A DNA stretch of 64,000 bases, from contig JAKVCS010000004.1 in the NCBI GenBank assembly GCA_022448365.1, positions 1 to 64,000 of the forward strand, given 5' to 3'. This DNA is from Saccharospirillaceae bacterium (GTDB taxonomy: Bacteria > Pseudomonadota > Gammaproteobacteria > Pseudomonadales > Oceanobacteraceae). The position numbers were made by a program, and so were the translations under genes. Of the stretch, positions 1-8,489 are shown in pieces. Numbering within the stretch: the stretch's first letter is position 1; every line of letters starts with the position of its first letter. Below the pieces are notes generated by a model. It was not told the DNA's origin. It did not search any database and worked only from the letters and a program-made list of their open reading frames with translations.

Positions 1-26
1 TCCTTGGCTGAATATATTTGGGCATT

Positions 27-56
27 GGACACCTCGTCAGTTTGACTTTGGTGTCC
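27..56. repeat. Nested inverted repeat (hairpin) near the window start
   Basis: Outer arms GGACACC (27-33) and GGTGTCC (50-56) are perfectly complementary. Inside them GTCA (36-39) and TGAC (43-46) form a second short stem around a 3-base loop. No T-run follows on either strand, so this is not a standard terminator. It lies downstream of the small minus-strand gene at 98-385. Its role is unknown. Confidence 0.4.
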
Positions 57-97
57 GTTAAAGCGGGGGAGGATCACGTTCCGACAACCTGCGCTTG

Positions 98-385
98 TTA
101 TGTTTTTGGCTCATAGCTAACTAAATACAATTTAGCCCCAATTTCGATGTCACCTTTTTTAACATCACGATTCACGCTGAAAGGAGCATGATTCATGGGC
201 TTGCCTCGGTTTACCATTTCAATTCCTTTTAATGTAGCTGAAACAACCCGGCCACTTGGATTATGAAACTCTAGCTGAGCCCCATTGCCGATTACAGGCT
301 CGAAAGTGTAGGGAATGCCAGGAACAATGACACAACCCCTGCTACTTATCTCAAAAACGTCCTCTACCTCTTCGATAAATTTCAT
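98..385 (-). CDS. Small unknown protein with possible EF-Tu domain-2-like beta-barrel
   Basis: This encodes 95 residues with no signal peptide and no membrane segment. The middle (about residues 8-90) alternates short beta-type stretches with Gly/Pro turns: a V-E-D-V-F-E-I-S-S-R-G-C start, then K-K-G-D-I-E-I-G before the end. That resembles the second, beta-barrel domain of translation GTPases, but the resemblance is from pattern alone. It stands alone between a hairpin (27-56) and a long non-coding stretch (386-810), with no operon partner in view. No function can be assigned. A minus-strand start at ATG 385 is the only reasonable choice. Confidence 0.55.
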   Translation of the reverse strand: MKFIEEVEDVFEISSRGCVIVPGIPYTFEPVIGNGAQLEFHNPSGRVVSATLKGIEMVNRGKPMNHAPFSVNRDVKKGDIEIGAKLYLVSYEPKT

Positions 386-810
386 GGCCTACCTCGAAAC
401 ATAACAGCTTATTCATGTGCGTGCCTGATATTCTGGCGAGCGTCTTTCGAACTTAGTCATGTAACTAACTGATTTCATTTAGAAACCTTCCTTAGCAAGA
501 TCATTCCCTTCCAGAAAAGCGTGCGTGCACACTATTTTGGCTGCGACGCGCCTACTATCTTGTAAACCACGTACGTAAGCCACTGATTTCTTTAGTGTTT
601 AAAATATCACCGGAGAGGAATACGGGCAAGCCTGAAAGCAAAGTGTGGCTGCTTTAAGGCCTTTTCGTGAATCATACTGGTTATAATGACAGTGTGTCTT
701 TACCTGGTAGATATTGGTCGATATGGCCACTAAAGAGCCATAAAAAAGCCGCTGATAACCGGTATCCTATCCAGTTTTTCAGCGGCTTTTTAACCTTAGA
801 TTGATTGCGA
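386..810. other. Non-coding stretch with an imperfect direct repeat
   Basis: About 425 bases hold no convincing gene. Two segments resemble each other. Roughly 418-483 begins GTGCGTGC and ends with GTAACTAACTGATTTCATTTAG. Roughly 523-597 begins GTGCGTGC and ends with GTAAGCCACTGATTTCTTTAG. The last 50 bases are the terminator of the GMC oxidoreductase operon. The repeat may be a decayed duplication or a recombination remnant. Confidence 0.4.
742..791 (-). terminator. Rho-independent terminator of the alcohol/aldehyde oxidation operon
   Basis: Complementary arms AGCCGCTGA and TCAGCGGCT flank a loop of about 23 bases. On the minus strand the stem is followed by a run of six T. It lies 20 bases past the stop of the GMC oxidoreductase gene, the last gene of the operon read from 4559. 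Confidence 0.8.
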
Positions 811-2454
811 TTAAGCCTGCTTAGCAGTCGCTTTCTCTGCTCGCATTTTTTCAACCAAACCATTCGCCTGTTTACAGGCCATTCCATACACAGACAACTG
901 AGGGTTAGCACCAATACTGGTTGGGAAGGCTGAGCCATCAAACACCCACAGGTTATCCAGGTAGTGGTATTTGCCTTCAGAATTGACCACGCAGGTTTCC
1001 AGATCTTCTCCCATACATAAGCCACCCATTACGTGAGCGGAGCCAGCAGTAAAGGCGTTAAGGCGAAATTCTAACTTGGGAATGCCTTCTTTGGCTTCTT
1101 CCCAGCTGGTGTACCACGGTGAATCGAGATGAGAAGCGCGAACGGCTTTCGCTCCGGCAGCAAACTCAATTTCTGCCATTTTCAGGAAGGCACGTTGGAA
1201 GCCATCCCACAAATAGTCGTTTACTTCGTAATTAACCACGGGGGAGCCGTCAGAAGCCAGTTCAATTTCACCACCCTGGCTTTCTTCGTTAAAGCCATCG
1301 CGCAGCAGTGCAATCATGGAGTGGGTATTTGGCAGGTCCTGCATGTCTTCAAAGTGGCGCGCACCGTGACCCAACATCAGTACAGAAACCAGGCCCGGTT
1401 GCAGTGGTGGTACTTCTAATTTGTAGCCCACCGGGCCATCAACGGTTTCCCATTGGTATTCGTCGGAATAGATTGATTGCGGCGCACCGTAATATGGGTC
1501 GATGGTTTTATCGAATTTCGCAAAGTTAAATGCCACCGGATGCAGGAAGGTACGTTTACCAACGCGCTTTTTCGGATCTGGCGCGTTGGAGCGCATTAAC
1601 AGTGCCGGGCCATTAATACCGCCACAGGCCATAATCACGTGCGGAGCGCGGGCAATTAATTTAGAGCCAGTCGGATTTTTATCGTTACCCAGTGCGGTAA
1701 TCTCTACACCGGCAACCTTTTTACCGTCGAATAATAATTTTTCAGCGCGGGCGGAGTAGACCAGTTCCGATTCATTTTTTAACGCACCAGGGATAGTGGT
1801 AACCAGCATCGATTGTTTGGCGTTGGTTGGACAACCGGTACCGCAATAACCCAGATTCCAGCAGCCTGCTACGTTACGTGGAATGACTTTCCAATCAACG
1901 CCCAGTTTGGTTGCGCCTTCACTTAACACGGCATTATTCGGGTTTGGTGGAACCTGCCAGTCAGATACGTTTAAACGTTTTTCCATGCGTTCAAACCAGG
2001 GTGCCATTTCTTCCGGGCTGAAACCCTGGGTGGCGAATTTTTCGCCCCAGAAGTTGAGTGTTTCGTCCGGGGTTCTGAATGAGGAGGTCCAGTTAATAAC
2101 CGTGGTTCCACCAACGCAGCGGCCCTGCAGAATCGACATGGCGCCATCTTTGGTCATGCGGCCGGCGCTTTCCTGATACAGGTCTCGGTAGGCTTCCCGC
2201 TCATCCATTTTAAAATCGTTGGTAGAGCGCAGCGGGCCTTCTTCCAGCATTAGCACTTTAAAGCCTGCCTCGGCGATAATTTCCGCACTGGTGCCACCGC
2301 CGGCACCGGTACCAATAATAATGACATCGGCTTCTAATAAGCTGCCATCTTGTAAGTCGGCGGCGTCGTGGACTTTCCAGCCATCGGCAATCCCTTCCAG
2401 CATCGGATCGCTAATGCCTGCTACCATTGGAATTGGAGGTGTTCTCTCAGTCAT
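811..2454 (-). CDS. GMC-family FAD oxidoreductase (alcohol/choline dehydrogenase-like)
   Basis: 547 residues from ATG 2454. The open frame runs further upstream, but that part overlaps the preceding gene and lacks family sequence. The FAD-binding Rossmann motif sits at residues 43-71 (G-T-G-A-G-G-G, ending in E-E-G). The C-terminal GMC signature is present, with S-A-H-V-M-G-G and the later G-A-N-P-Q-L-S-V-Y active-site block. The family oxidises alcohols to aldehydes with FAD. There is no signal peptide of its own. It follows a Tat-signal small subunit and an aldehyde dehydrogenase, so it likely oxidises a primary, perhaps long-chain, alcohol whose aldehyde the dehydrogenase then converts to acid. 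The substrate is inferred. Confidence 0.85.
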   Translation of the reverse strand: MTERTPPIPMVAGISDPMLEGIADGWKVHDAADLQDGSLLEADVIIIGTGAGGGTSAEIIAEAGFKVLMLEEGPLRSTNDFKMDEREAYRDLYQESAGRMTKDGAMSILQGRCVGGTTVINWTSSFRTPDETLNFWGEKFATQGFSPEEMAPWFERMEKRLNVSDWQVPPNPNNAVLSEGATKLGVDWKVIPRNVAGCWNLGYCGTGCPTNAKQSMLVTTIPGALKNESELVYSARAEKLLFDGKKVAGVEITALGNDKNPTGSKLIARAPHVIMACGGINGPALLMRSNAPDPKKRVGKRTFLHPVAFNFAKFDKTIDPYYGAPQSIYSDEYQWETVDGPVGYKLEVPPLQPGLVSVLMLGHGARHFEDMQDLPNTHSMIALLRDGFNEESQGGEIELASDGSPVVNYEVNDYLWDGFQRAFLKMAEIEFAAGAKAVRASHLDSPWYTSWEEAKEGIPKLEFRLNAFTAGSAHVMGGLCMGEDLETCVVNSEGKYHYLDNLWVFDGSAFPTSIGANPQLSVYGMACKQANGLVEKMRAEKATAKQA

Positions 2455-2504
2455 CTTACTTATCTCGGTAATTTTTTTATGAACAGCATTTTCACGGCGA
2501 GCGA

Positions 2505-3053
2505 TCAAACAGGCATTGGGATTTTCTTGGGTGGTCCCGGGTAGCCAGAGAATCGGAACGACTCTGGCTGCGAGTACCAACAAATACACACAATTTTGCT
2601 CAGCGATGCATAGCCCATATTTTTAATGCCCATCATGCTGTTCTTCCAGGCATCGAGGAAAGACTCGATGTCTTGCGCAGATGCGTCTTTCCACCCACCC
2701 ACCGGAGCGCCAACCACTAATCGTAATGGTGCAGAACTCATAATGGTAAAGAGTTGCGCCAGCTGAGCTTTGGAATGCTCACCCAGGGTATTAATTAACT
2801 CATCGACGGCTTTCACCAGACGAACATTGGCTTCTTCTTCGGTAAGAGAAGCCGGGAAGCTGTTATTTAAAATGACCGGTGCGATGGCCTTAATAAATTC
2901 GGCATCGTCTTTGGTGAGAAAGATTAATCCCAGATCATTATCCGGTTGGCGCGAGCAACCGGTCATCAGTGCCACACTGGAGCCGACCGATAATGCGGCG
3001 GCACTGCTGGCACTGAGTTTCATAAAATCACGGCGTGAAACGTTTGATATCAT
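2505..3053 (-). CDS. Tat-signal small subunit, gluconate 2-dehydrogenase subunit 3-like
   Basis: 182 residues. The N-terminus carries a twin-arginine motif S-R-R-D-F-M-K at residues 6-12, then an Ala/Ser-rich hydrophobic stretch and a Cys at about residue 33, so export through Tat is likely. The C-terminal W-Y-S-Q-P-E-S and G-Y-P-G-P-P segment is typical of the small subunits that accompany GMC-type membrane dehydrogenases. It ends 50 bases before the GMC start. The GMC protein lacks a signal, so hitchhiker export bound to this subunit is plausible. No cytochrome subunit is encoded next to them. Confidence 0.75.
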   Translation of the reverse strand: MISNVSRRDFMKLSASSAAALSVGSSVALMTGCSRQPDNDLGLIFLTKDDAEFIKAIAPVILNNSFPASLTEEEANVRLVKAVDELINTLGEHSKAQLAQLFTIMSSAPLRLVVGAPVGGWKDASAQDIESFLDAWKNSMMGIKNMGYASLSKIVCICWYSQPESFRFSGYPGPPKKIPMPV

Positions 3054-3116
3054 TATTATTGCCTTTACAAGCAGTTTTTATCTGAACACAGCAGACCTCG
3101 TCTGCTGCATAAATAT

Positions 3117-4559
3117 TTATCGAACAAATATTTTATAAATCATTTTCTGTATGGCGGTTCCATACGGTGGGTAAATAAATTTACCGCTGTTGTACTTACC
3201 TTTTTTGTGTACCGCTTTGGCTTTCGACAATGCGATAAAGCCTTCTTTGCCATGGTAATGACCCATTCCTGAGGGGCCAATGCCACCAAATGGCATATCG
3301 TCCTGCGCGATGTGCATCAGGGTATCGTTGATGGATACACCGCCAGCATGGGTATGGCTGAGAATTTTTTCCTGGGTGGTTTTGTCGTAACTGAACAAAT
3401 ACAAGGCTAACGGACGGTCGCGGTCATTAATGTAATCAATCGCTTCATCCAGCGATTGATAAGTAACGATGGGGAGTATCGGGCCGAACAGCTCTTCCTG
3501 CAGCACTTTCATATCGTCGTTACCATTTTCGACGATGTGCAATGGCATTTTCCGGGTGCCGGAGAAGGTTTCGCCTTTTGGGTTTACCACAGTAATTCTG
3601 GCGCCTTTTTCTTCGGCATCTTTTACCCACGCCTGTAACCGTTCGTGCTGGCGTTCGTTGACAATGGCGGTGTAATCATCATTGTCGCGCACACTCGGGT
3701 ACATCTGAGCAAAAGTGGCTTGGTAGGTATCGATAAATGCCTGTTGCTTGCCTTCTGGCAACAAGATGTAATCCGGGGCAATGCAGGTCTGACCGGCGTT
3801 GAGCGATTTACCAAACGCAATACGTTCAACCGCATCCTTCATATGCATGTCGGGGGCGATAATCGTCGGTGATTTACCACCGAGTTCCAGTGTTACCGGT
3901 GTCAGATTTTTCGCGGCTGCGGCCATAACAATTTTACCGACGGCGGTGGAACCGGTGAAGATCAGATGATCCCAGGCCTGTTCAGAAAAAGCGGATGAGA
4001 TTTCTACTTCCCCTTCAATCACTGCTACCTGGGTTTCATCGAACGCCTCGGCTAGCATGACTTTCAATGCCGTATTGGTTTTCGGGGTGAACTCCGACAT
4101 TTTAATCATGGCGCGGTTACCCGCTGCCAGGGCGGTCATTAACGGAATCAACGCCAGCTGAATGGGGTAATTCCACGGCACCATAATGCCAATAACCCCC
4201 AACGGCTGGTAAATCAGCTGATTGGAAGACGGTGCGTGCAGCATGCCGACGTGACGTTTTTCCGGCTTCATCCAGCCGCGGATGCGCGTCTTGGCGTATT
4301 TGATGCTCTCTATGGTGGTTAATACTTCAGCGACTTTGGTTTCGTCGCGGGAGCGACAGCTGAAATCGGCATTTACAGCTTCTGCCAGATTGTCCTGATG
4401 CTTCAGCAGGGCGCTACGCAGGTGTTCCAACTGCTCAATGCGACGTTCAGCACTGGGCATGGGATCATTGCGGAACGCCTGCTTCTGCTGGCGGAATAGA
4501 GTGTGTAAACGTTCCAGTTCGGCGTGTGCCTCGTGGATATCAGTAACTGTAGCAACCAT
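3117..4559 (-). CDS. NAD(P)-dependent aldehyde dehydrogenase, coniferyl aldehyde dehydrogenase type
   Basis: 480 residues, the normal length for the class 3-like/coniferyl aldehyde dehydrogenase branch. Visible motifs are the cofactor-binding F-T-G-S-T-A-V-G (201-208), the general base Glu in L-E-L-G-G-K (E225) and the nucleophile Cys in G-Q-T-C-I (C259). It oxidises aldehydes to carboxylic acids. It is the first gene of a three-gene minus-strand operon with the Tat subunit and GMC oxidoreductase. Together these would turn an alcohol into an acid ready for CoA activation. A hydrophobic, basic C-terminus (about the last 20 residues) hints at membrane association. The actual substrate cannot be read from sequence. 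Confidence 0.88.
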   Translation of the reverse strand: MVATVTDIHEAHAELERLHTLFRQQKQAFRNDPMPSAERRIEQLEHLRSALLKHQDNLAEAVNADFSCRSRDETKVAEVLTTIESIKYAKTRIRGWMKPEKRHVGMLHAPSSNQLIYQPLGVIGIMVPWNYPIQLALIPLMTALAAGNRAMIKMSEFTPKTNTALKVMLAEAFDETQVAVIEGEVEISSAFSEQAWDHLIFTGSTAVGKIVMAAAAKNLTPVTLELGGKSPTIIAPDMHMKDAVERIAFGKSLNAGQTCIAPDYILLPEGKQQAFIDTYQATFAQMYPSVRDNDDYTAIVNERQHERLQAWVKDAEEKGARITVVNPKGETFSGTRKMPLHIVENGNDDMKVLQEELFGPILPIVTYQSLDEAIDYINDRDRPLALYLFSYDKTTQEKILSHTHAGGVSINDTLMHIAQDDMPFGGIGPSGMGHYHGKEGFIALSKAKAVHKKGKYNSGKFIYPPYGTAIQKMIYKIFVR

Positions 4560-4623
4560 ATCGGGCTCCCTGGCTAGCGCATTTTTTATTGTCTTTGGTC
4601 TAACTTGAGCATTGCAGTTTGCA

Positions 4624-4652
4624 TTATTAGAGTTATTACTCTAAAACGTCAA
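4624..4652 (-). promoter_or_regulatory. Sigma70-like promoter with embedded palindromic operator
   Basis: On the minus strand a -35 box TTGACG (4652-4647) is followed after exactly 17 bases by TAATAA (4629-4624). The perfect inverted repeat TTAGAGT-TATT-ACTCTAA (4627-4644) fills the spacer and runs into the -10 box. This placement would let a repressor block RNA polymerase. The TetR-type gene at 4852 is the obvious candidate ligand-responsive regulator. The promoter reads into the aldehyde dehydrogenase gene about 65 bases downstream. Confidence 0.6.
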
Positions 4653-4851
4653 CAGGCAAACGCGCTTCTGGCCGCATAAGAGCTTAAATTGGCCGAATCA
4701 AACGCCCTGAAAGCGGTAAATGACCGGTAGGAACCCATTGCCTGGCCGGAAGTCACTGCAAGCGTGATATAGTCGCCCGCCGGCTCTGCCTGTTACCGTT
4801 GACGTGGTGCGGGTCGGGAGACGGTGAAGATCCTGATCAATGAGAGTGTGA

Positions 4852-5511
4852 ATGAGTACAAAACAGCGAATTCTGGATACCGCCCTGAGCATGTTTAATG
4901 AGCACGGCGAACGATCGGTCACCACCAACCATATCGCTGCGCGGCTGGAAATCTCGCCGGGGAATCTCTATTACCATTTCAAAAATAAGCAGGCGATTAT
5001 TTTCGAACTGTTTCTGGCCTATGAACAACGGGTTTCTGAGAACCTGCAGGTGCCGGAAGATCGCCAGCTGACCACCACGGATAAGCTTAACTACCTGAAA
5101 AACGTGTTTACCGGATTATGGGATTACCGTTTTATTCACCGTGATATGGAGCATCTGTTAAGTTCGGATGAGACGTTACGGGCGCGTTACCGGGATTTCT
5201 TTCAGGTATGTCAGCAACAGGTGCGTAAAATTTACCGCGGTTTGGGGGCGGCAGGTATGATCACCGTCAGCGAAGATGATGTTGACGCACTGGCATTAAA
5301 TACCTGGATTCTGGTGACCTCCTGGTTCTCTTTCCTGCGCTGTAATTTACTCACTGAAAGTCAGGACGAAATCTCGCAGCAGATGTTGTGGGGTGGGATT
5401 TATCAGGTATTTACTCTGGAACGACCGTATCTGACTGATGAATACCGTGAACAAATTGAAGAGTTGCAGCAGCAATTATCACCAAAACCAGATTGGTTGG
5501 TTGGATCTTAG
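4852..5511 (+). CDS. TetR-family transcriptional regulator
   Basis: 219 residues. The N-terminal helix-turn-helix domain (about 3-50) has the usual TetR ending: G-N-L-Y-Y-H-F-K-N-K at about 41-50. The longer C-terminal part is the ligand/dimer domain. It is divergent from the aldehyde dehydrogenase operon, and a palindrome (4627-4644) lies within that operon's promoter. It probably represses this operon until an aliphatic effector binds. The effector is unknown. The start ATG lies in GTGTGAATGAG; no strong ribosome site is visible. Confidence 0.85.
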   Translation: MSTKQRILDTALSMFNEHGERSVTTNHIAARLEISPGNLYYHFKNKQAIIFELFLAYEQRVSENLQVPEDRQLTTTDKLNYLKNVFTGLWDYRFIHRDMEHLLSSDETLRARYRDFFQVCQQQVRKIYRGLGAAGMITVSEDDVDALALNTWILVTSWFSFLRCNLLTESQDEISQQMLWGGIYQVFTLERPYLTDEYREQIEELQQQLSPKPDWLVGS

Positions 5512-5591
5512 TATCAGACCGGCTGCTATTTCAGCTGATGTTCAGGTTGCATTATTATTCTGATCGGCACGCGAACTGAGAGACCGAAGCC

Positions 5592-6200
5592 ATGATACAG
5601 CGTTTGTTGATACCCGTTATTACGTTAAGCCTGACCGCTTGCGGCATTGCACCGATGGCAACACCAAACGGGGGAACGACTCTGGGGAAGGGCGTTCAGG
5701 AGCTTAGTGTTAATGCGATGCCAGCACCGTCGGTTAGCTTTGCATTCGGTGTACGTGATAACACGGACGTGGGGGCGGTAGTTGAACAGCAGATATCCAG
5801 TAATTACGGACTTTGGTTAAAGCACAGTGTGCTGAATAACCCTCAGGGTTTTTCGGCAGCCGGTTTCGCTGGTGTTTTTAAATCCGGCGATGGTGCTCAC
5901 AGCCAGGGATTTTATCTGGGTCCGACGTTCAGCTATTCCACAGGTAAAACCGAGTTGTATTCGACCGTTCGCTATAACCGGGTTTATTGGGACGGAATTG
6001 ATGACCTCAGTAGCACTGAACAAGATGATATCTGGTCAGATTTTAAAATTGATGATCAGACATTCTATTACTGGCAGACAGATGTTGGTGTGAATATAAA
6101 CACCAGTGATCGGGTTCGTCTGGGGTTGGGGGCAACCTGCTTGTATATCGATGGCGATAGCAGCTGCAGCCCGATGATTGGCATGGGGCTGAAGCTGTAG
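5592..6200 (+). CDS. Putative outer-membrane lipoprotein, unknown function
   Basis: 202 residues. A lipoprotein signal peptide is clear: basic start, hydrophobic core and lipobox L-T-A-C at about residues 14-17, then Gly at +2, which favours outer-membrane sorting. The rest alternates aromatic and polar residues (Y-G-L-W-L-K, F-Y-L-G-P-T-F-S-Y, Y-Y-W-Q-T-D-V-G-V-N) in a pattern like beta-strands of a small barrel, and it ends with G-L-K-L. It follows the TetR gene by 80 bases on the same strand, so co-transcription is possible. Function unknown. Confidence 0.65.
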   Translation: MIQRLLIPVITLSLTACGIAPMATPNGGTTLGKGVQELSVNAMPAPSVSFAFGVRDNTDVGAVVEQQISSNYGLWLKHSVLNNPQGFSAAGFAGVFKSGDGAHSQGFYLGPTFSYSTGKTELYSTVRYNRVYWDGIDDLSSTEQDDIWSDFKIDDQTFYYWQTDVGVNINTSDRVRLGLGATCLYIDGDSSCSPMIGMGLKL

Positions 6201-6263
6201 TTCCGCAGAGTGGACTGCTGAGGCTGTCGAATGGTTGGGCTCGGCAGCTATTCTGCGCTTTGA

Positions 6264-6632
6264 TCAGCCGAAGCGCTGTTGCAGGTAAGCGATGATATCT
6301 CCGGATTCGTACATCCAGACATCGTCTTTACCGGATTCCGAAATTCTCAGGCAGGGCACCTTTATCTGACCGCCTTGTTGCTCCAGCTCGGTACGTGACT
6401 GGGCGTCGTTCATTGCATCGCGTTTTTCGATATTCAGTCCCAGTTTGTGGATGGCGCGGCGGGTTTTAATGCAGAACGGGCAGGCTGTGAATTGGTACAG
6501 CGCCATATTGCGTGTCTCTGTATTGACGTTGGCCTGTTGCTCAGCCGATCGCTGCTGGCCTTTGCCACGGGTAACAACATCCACAGCTGCAATGCTGTAG
6601 CCCAGAGCATTACGAATTACTTTTAACAACAT
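6264..6632 (-). CDS. Glutaredoxin / GST N-terminal domain protein
   Basis: 122 residues. Residues 1-42 form a hydrophobic then Gln-rich leader; residues 44-122 are a thioredoxin-fold domain. The redox motif C-P-F-C lies at residues 51-54, followed by K-T-R-R-A-I, and the cis-Pro in K-V-P-C-L lies near residue 92. The C-terminal E-S-G-D-I-I-A-Y-L is typical of glutathione-binding domains. It likely reduces disulfides or mixed glutathione disulfides. It is convergent with the lipoprotein gene and stands alone. The leader could anchor it to the membrane; this is uncertain. Confidence 0.75.
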   Translation of the reverse strand: MLLKVIRNALGYSIAAVDVVTRGKGQQRSAEQQANVNTETRNMALYQFTACPFCIKTRRAIHKLGLNIEKRDAMNDAQSRTELEQQGGQIKVPCLRISESGKDDVWMYESGDIIAYLQQRFG

Positions 6633-6748
6633 AATAAATTCACCAGCTGATTATAAATCGGGCGGCATTGTACCTTAGATTGGCAGCGGTCGATAAGGTT
6701 CCTGCGGTATTTCGGCTTGTCACTTTCGAGTGATACACACTCTGCGCA

Positions 6749-7357
6749 TCAGAGCGTAATCACCCTGACCGCCAGAGCAATAAAAATAATACCGGTCAGT
6801 TTATTAATCGGTTGTGAATGATTGGCCAATGTCTGTAGCAGCCCCGCACGACTCAGAACCAGTGCCACCAGTGCGTACCAACAGCCGTCGATCAGGGTAA
6901 CCGTCGCAATCATCAGCAGCTGGTCGGCCATACTGTCATTGGCCGAGATGAATTGTGAAAACAAGGCGAGAAAGAAGATGGCCAGTTTCGGATTGAGCAA
7001 TGAAATCATTAACCCATCGCGTGCTGCCTGCAGATATTCGCTGCGTCCATTGGTGAGCGGCTGAATTTCATTGCTACCGGCTCGCAGCGCCTGAACGCCC
7101 ATCCAGGCTAAATACGCAGCACCGGCATACGTCAGGATGCTGAACAGCAACGGCGATTCGTTCACCAGTACGCCCAAACCAAAGATGGTTAAAACGGCCC
7201 ACAATCCAACGCCCATGGCATGGCTAGTGCCCGCAACCATGCCGTGTTTGGCATCGTTATTCATACTTTGCTTAAGTATCACGGCGAGGCTTGGGCCTGG
7301 TGTCAAAGCGCCTAATACACATATAGCGACCAGGGAAAGCCAGCTGGTTAACGTCAT
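6749..7357 (-). CDS. LysE/RhtB-family amino-acid exporter
   Basis: 202 residues from ATG 7357; a GTG start at 7390 would add 11 polar residues that the family does not need. About six hydrophobic segments are present. The family signature follows the first one: G-A-L-T-P-G-P-S-L-A. A second conserved block, G-L-M-I-S-L-L-N-P-K, lies mid-protein. Members export amino acids or homoserine lactones across the inner membrane by proton exchange. The substrate cannot be told. It is flanked by unrelated genes with no visible operon. Confidence 0.8.
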   Translation of the reverse strand: MTLTSWLSLVAICVLGALTPGPSLAVILKQSMNNDAKHGMVAGTSHAMGVGLWAVLTIFGLGVLVNESPLLFSILTYAGAAYLAWMGVQALRAGSNEIQPLTNGRSEYLQAARDGLMISLLNPKLAIFFLALFSQFISANDSMADQLLMIATVTLIDGCWYALVALVLSRAGLLQTLANHSQPINKLTGIIFIALAVRVITL

Positions 7358-7581
7358 CGGTTTACTCGTTGATCTCTGTTCTGTATTCACATCAGCGATT
7401 CAGGGTCTGCATCGCTGATTGATTAAGTCGTACAGACGGCAGTTTAGAAGTTGTGCCAGAGACGCGGAAACAAAAGCTTGCGATACCCGTTATGAGTTTT
7501 TTGCATGGCAGAACAGATAGCACGGTGAATCGCATATAATGGCCAGAGTTTACCCGGTAGCGGGTTCTGATACAGAGTGAT

Positions 7582-8430
7582 ATGAGCCGTTTTAATCAAC
7601 GAGAGTTTTACCGCAATGGCCCGGATCATCGTCAGGTTCTGGGTGGCGTGATTCCGGATTTTCTTACCATTCGTCAGCTGTTTGGCTTTCGCGGGGTGGA
7701 TGTTGGTCGCTGGGTTTCTGTGAAAGAACAGGAAAAAGCTGCGGGTTTATTTTTCGACGCCTTGTGCGACTTAACTCAGATTCTGGCCGGGCCACAGGGA
7801 TCGGCTTATCCAACCTCCAAAGTGCTGAAAATCCGCCGTGAACTGATCTCGCTACGTGGCACGCTGGGGTTGCAATATGGTACCGGCGGTCGTCCCGGTG
7901 TGTCGGCTCACTACTCGCCACTGCAGCGTAATTTTGCGCTGGCAAAAAACGCCGGGCCGGGCAGTATTGCCCATGAATGGTTTCATGCCTTTGATCATTA
8001 TATCGCTGGAAAAATGTTTGAACCGGATAGCCTGAAACCAGACACGGACTTTGCGTCAAGGTTGTGGGTGGATGATCATGACATGATAACCCACCCCTTG
8101 AATCAGTTATTAGCCGCTTGTTATCAGGCGATTCTGATTCGTGAAGATGGCGAAACACCTTCCGATTTATTTCAAGCATCGGTTGCTGCAGACAAACAAC
8201 AGAACAGTTTTTACTACAGTCAGCCGGAAGAAATTTGTGCCCGTGCTTTCGAAGCCTTCATTCAGGACTCATCGGTTAAAAATCACTTTCTGGTGAAAGG
8301 CAGTAAAGAATCGCCGGAAGCCAAAGCCGGGTTATATCCTCAGGGAGCGCAACGCTTGAGGATTAATCGTTGCTTCCAACAGTACTTTACGACGTTGAGT
8401 TATACCCTCAAAAACCAGTCCGTTCAGTAA
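7582..8430 (+). CDS. CLCA_X-type protein with HExxH metallopeptidase-like motif
   Basis: 282 residues, no signal peptide. The motif H-E-W-F-H-A-F-D-H-Y lies at 131-140, which is a zincin-type HExxH. A later E-E-I-C-A-R-A-F-E block at 216-224 can supply the third zinc ligand, as in other zincins with an A-R-A-F-E helix. The N-terminal F-R-G-V-D-V-G-R-W-V and L-F-F-D-A-L-C-D-L resemble proteins annotated as CLCA_X family in marine gammaproteobacteria; I recall the name with moderate certainty. It is likely a cytoplasmic zinc hydrolase or a domain derived from one. Substrate unknown. It is convergent with the LysR gene. Confidence 0.65.
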   Translation: MSRFNQREFYRNGPDHRQVLGGVIPDFLTIRQLFGFRGVDVGRWVSVKEQEKAAGLFFDALCDLTQILAGPQGSAYPTSKVLKIRRELISLRGTLGLQYGTGGRPGVSAHYSPLQRNFALAKNAGPGSIAHEWFHAFDHYIAGKMFEPDSLKPDTDFASRLWVDDHDMITHPLNQLLAACYQAILIREDGETPSDLFQASVAADKQQNSFYYSQPEEICARAFEAFIQDSSVKNHFLVKGSKESPEAKAGLYPQGAQRLRINRCFQQYFTTLSYTLKNQSVQ

Positions 8431-8489
8431 GTCCCAAACGGCGAAATGGACATCCGGGATACAATCAAACAGTTTTCCGGGAGAAATTT

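Noticed and set aside
681-1025. A 114-residue minus-strand frame
   Set aside because: It lies within and in a different frame to the GMC gene and spans the operon terminator.
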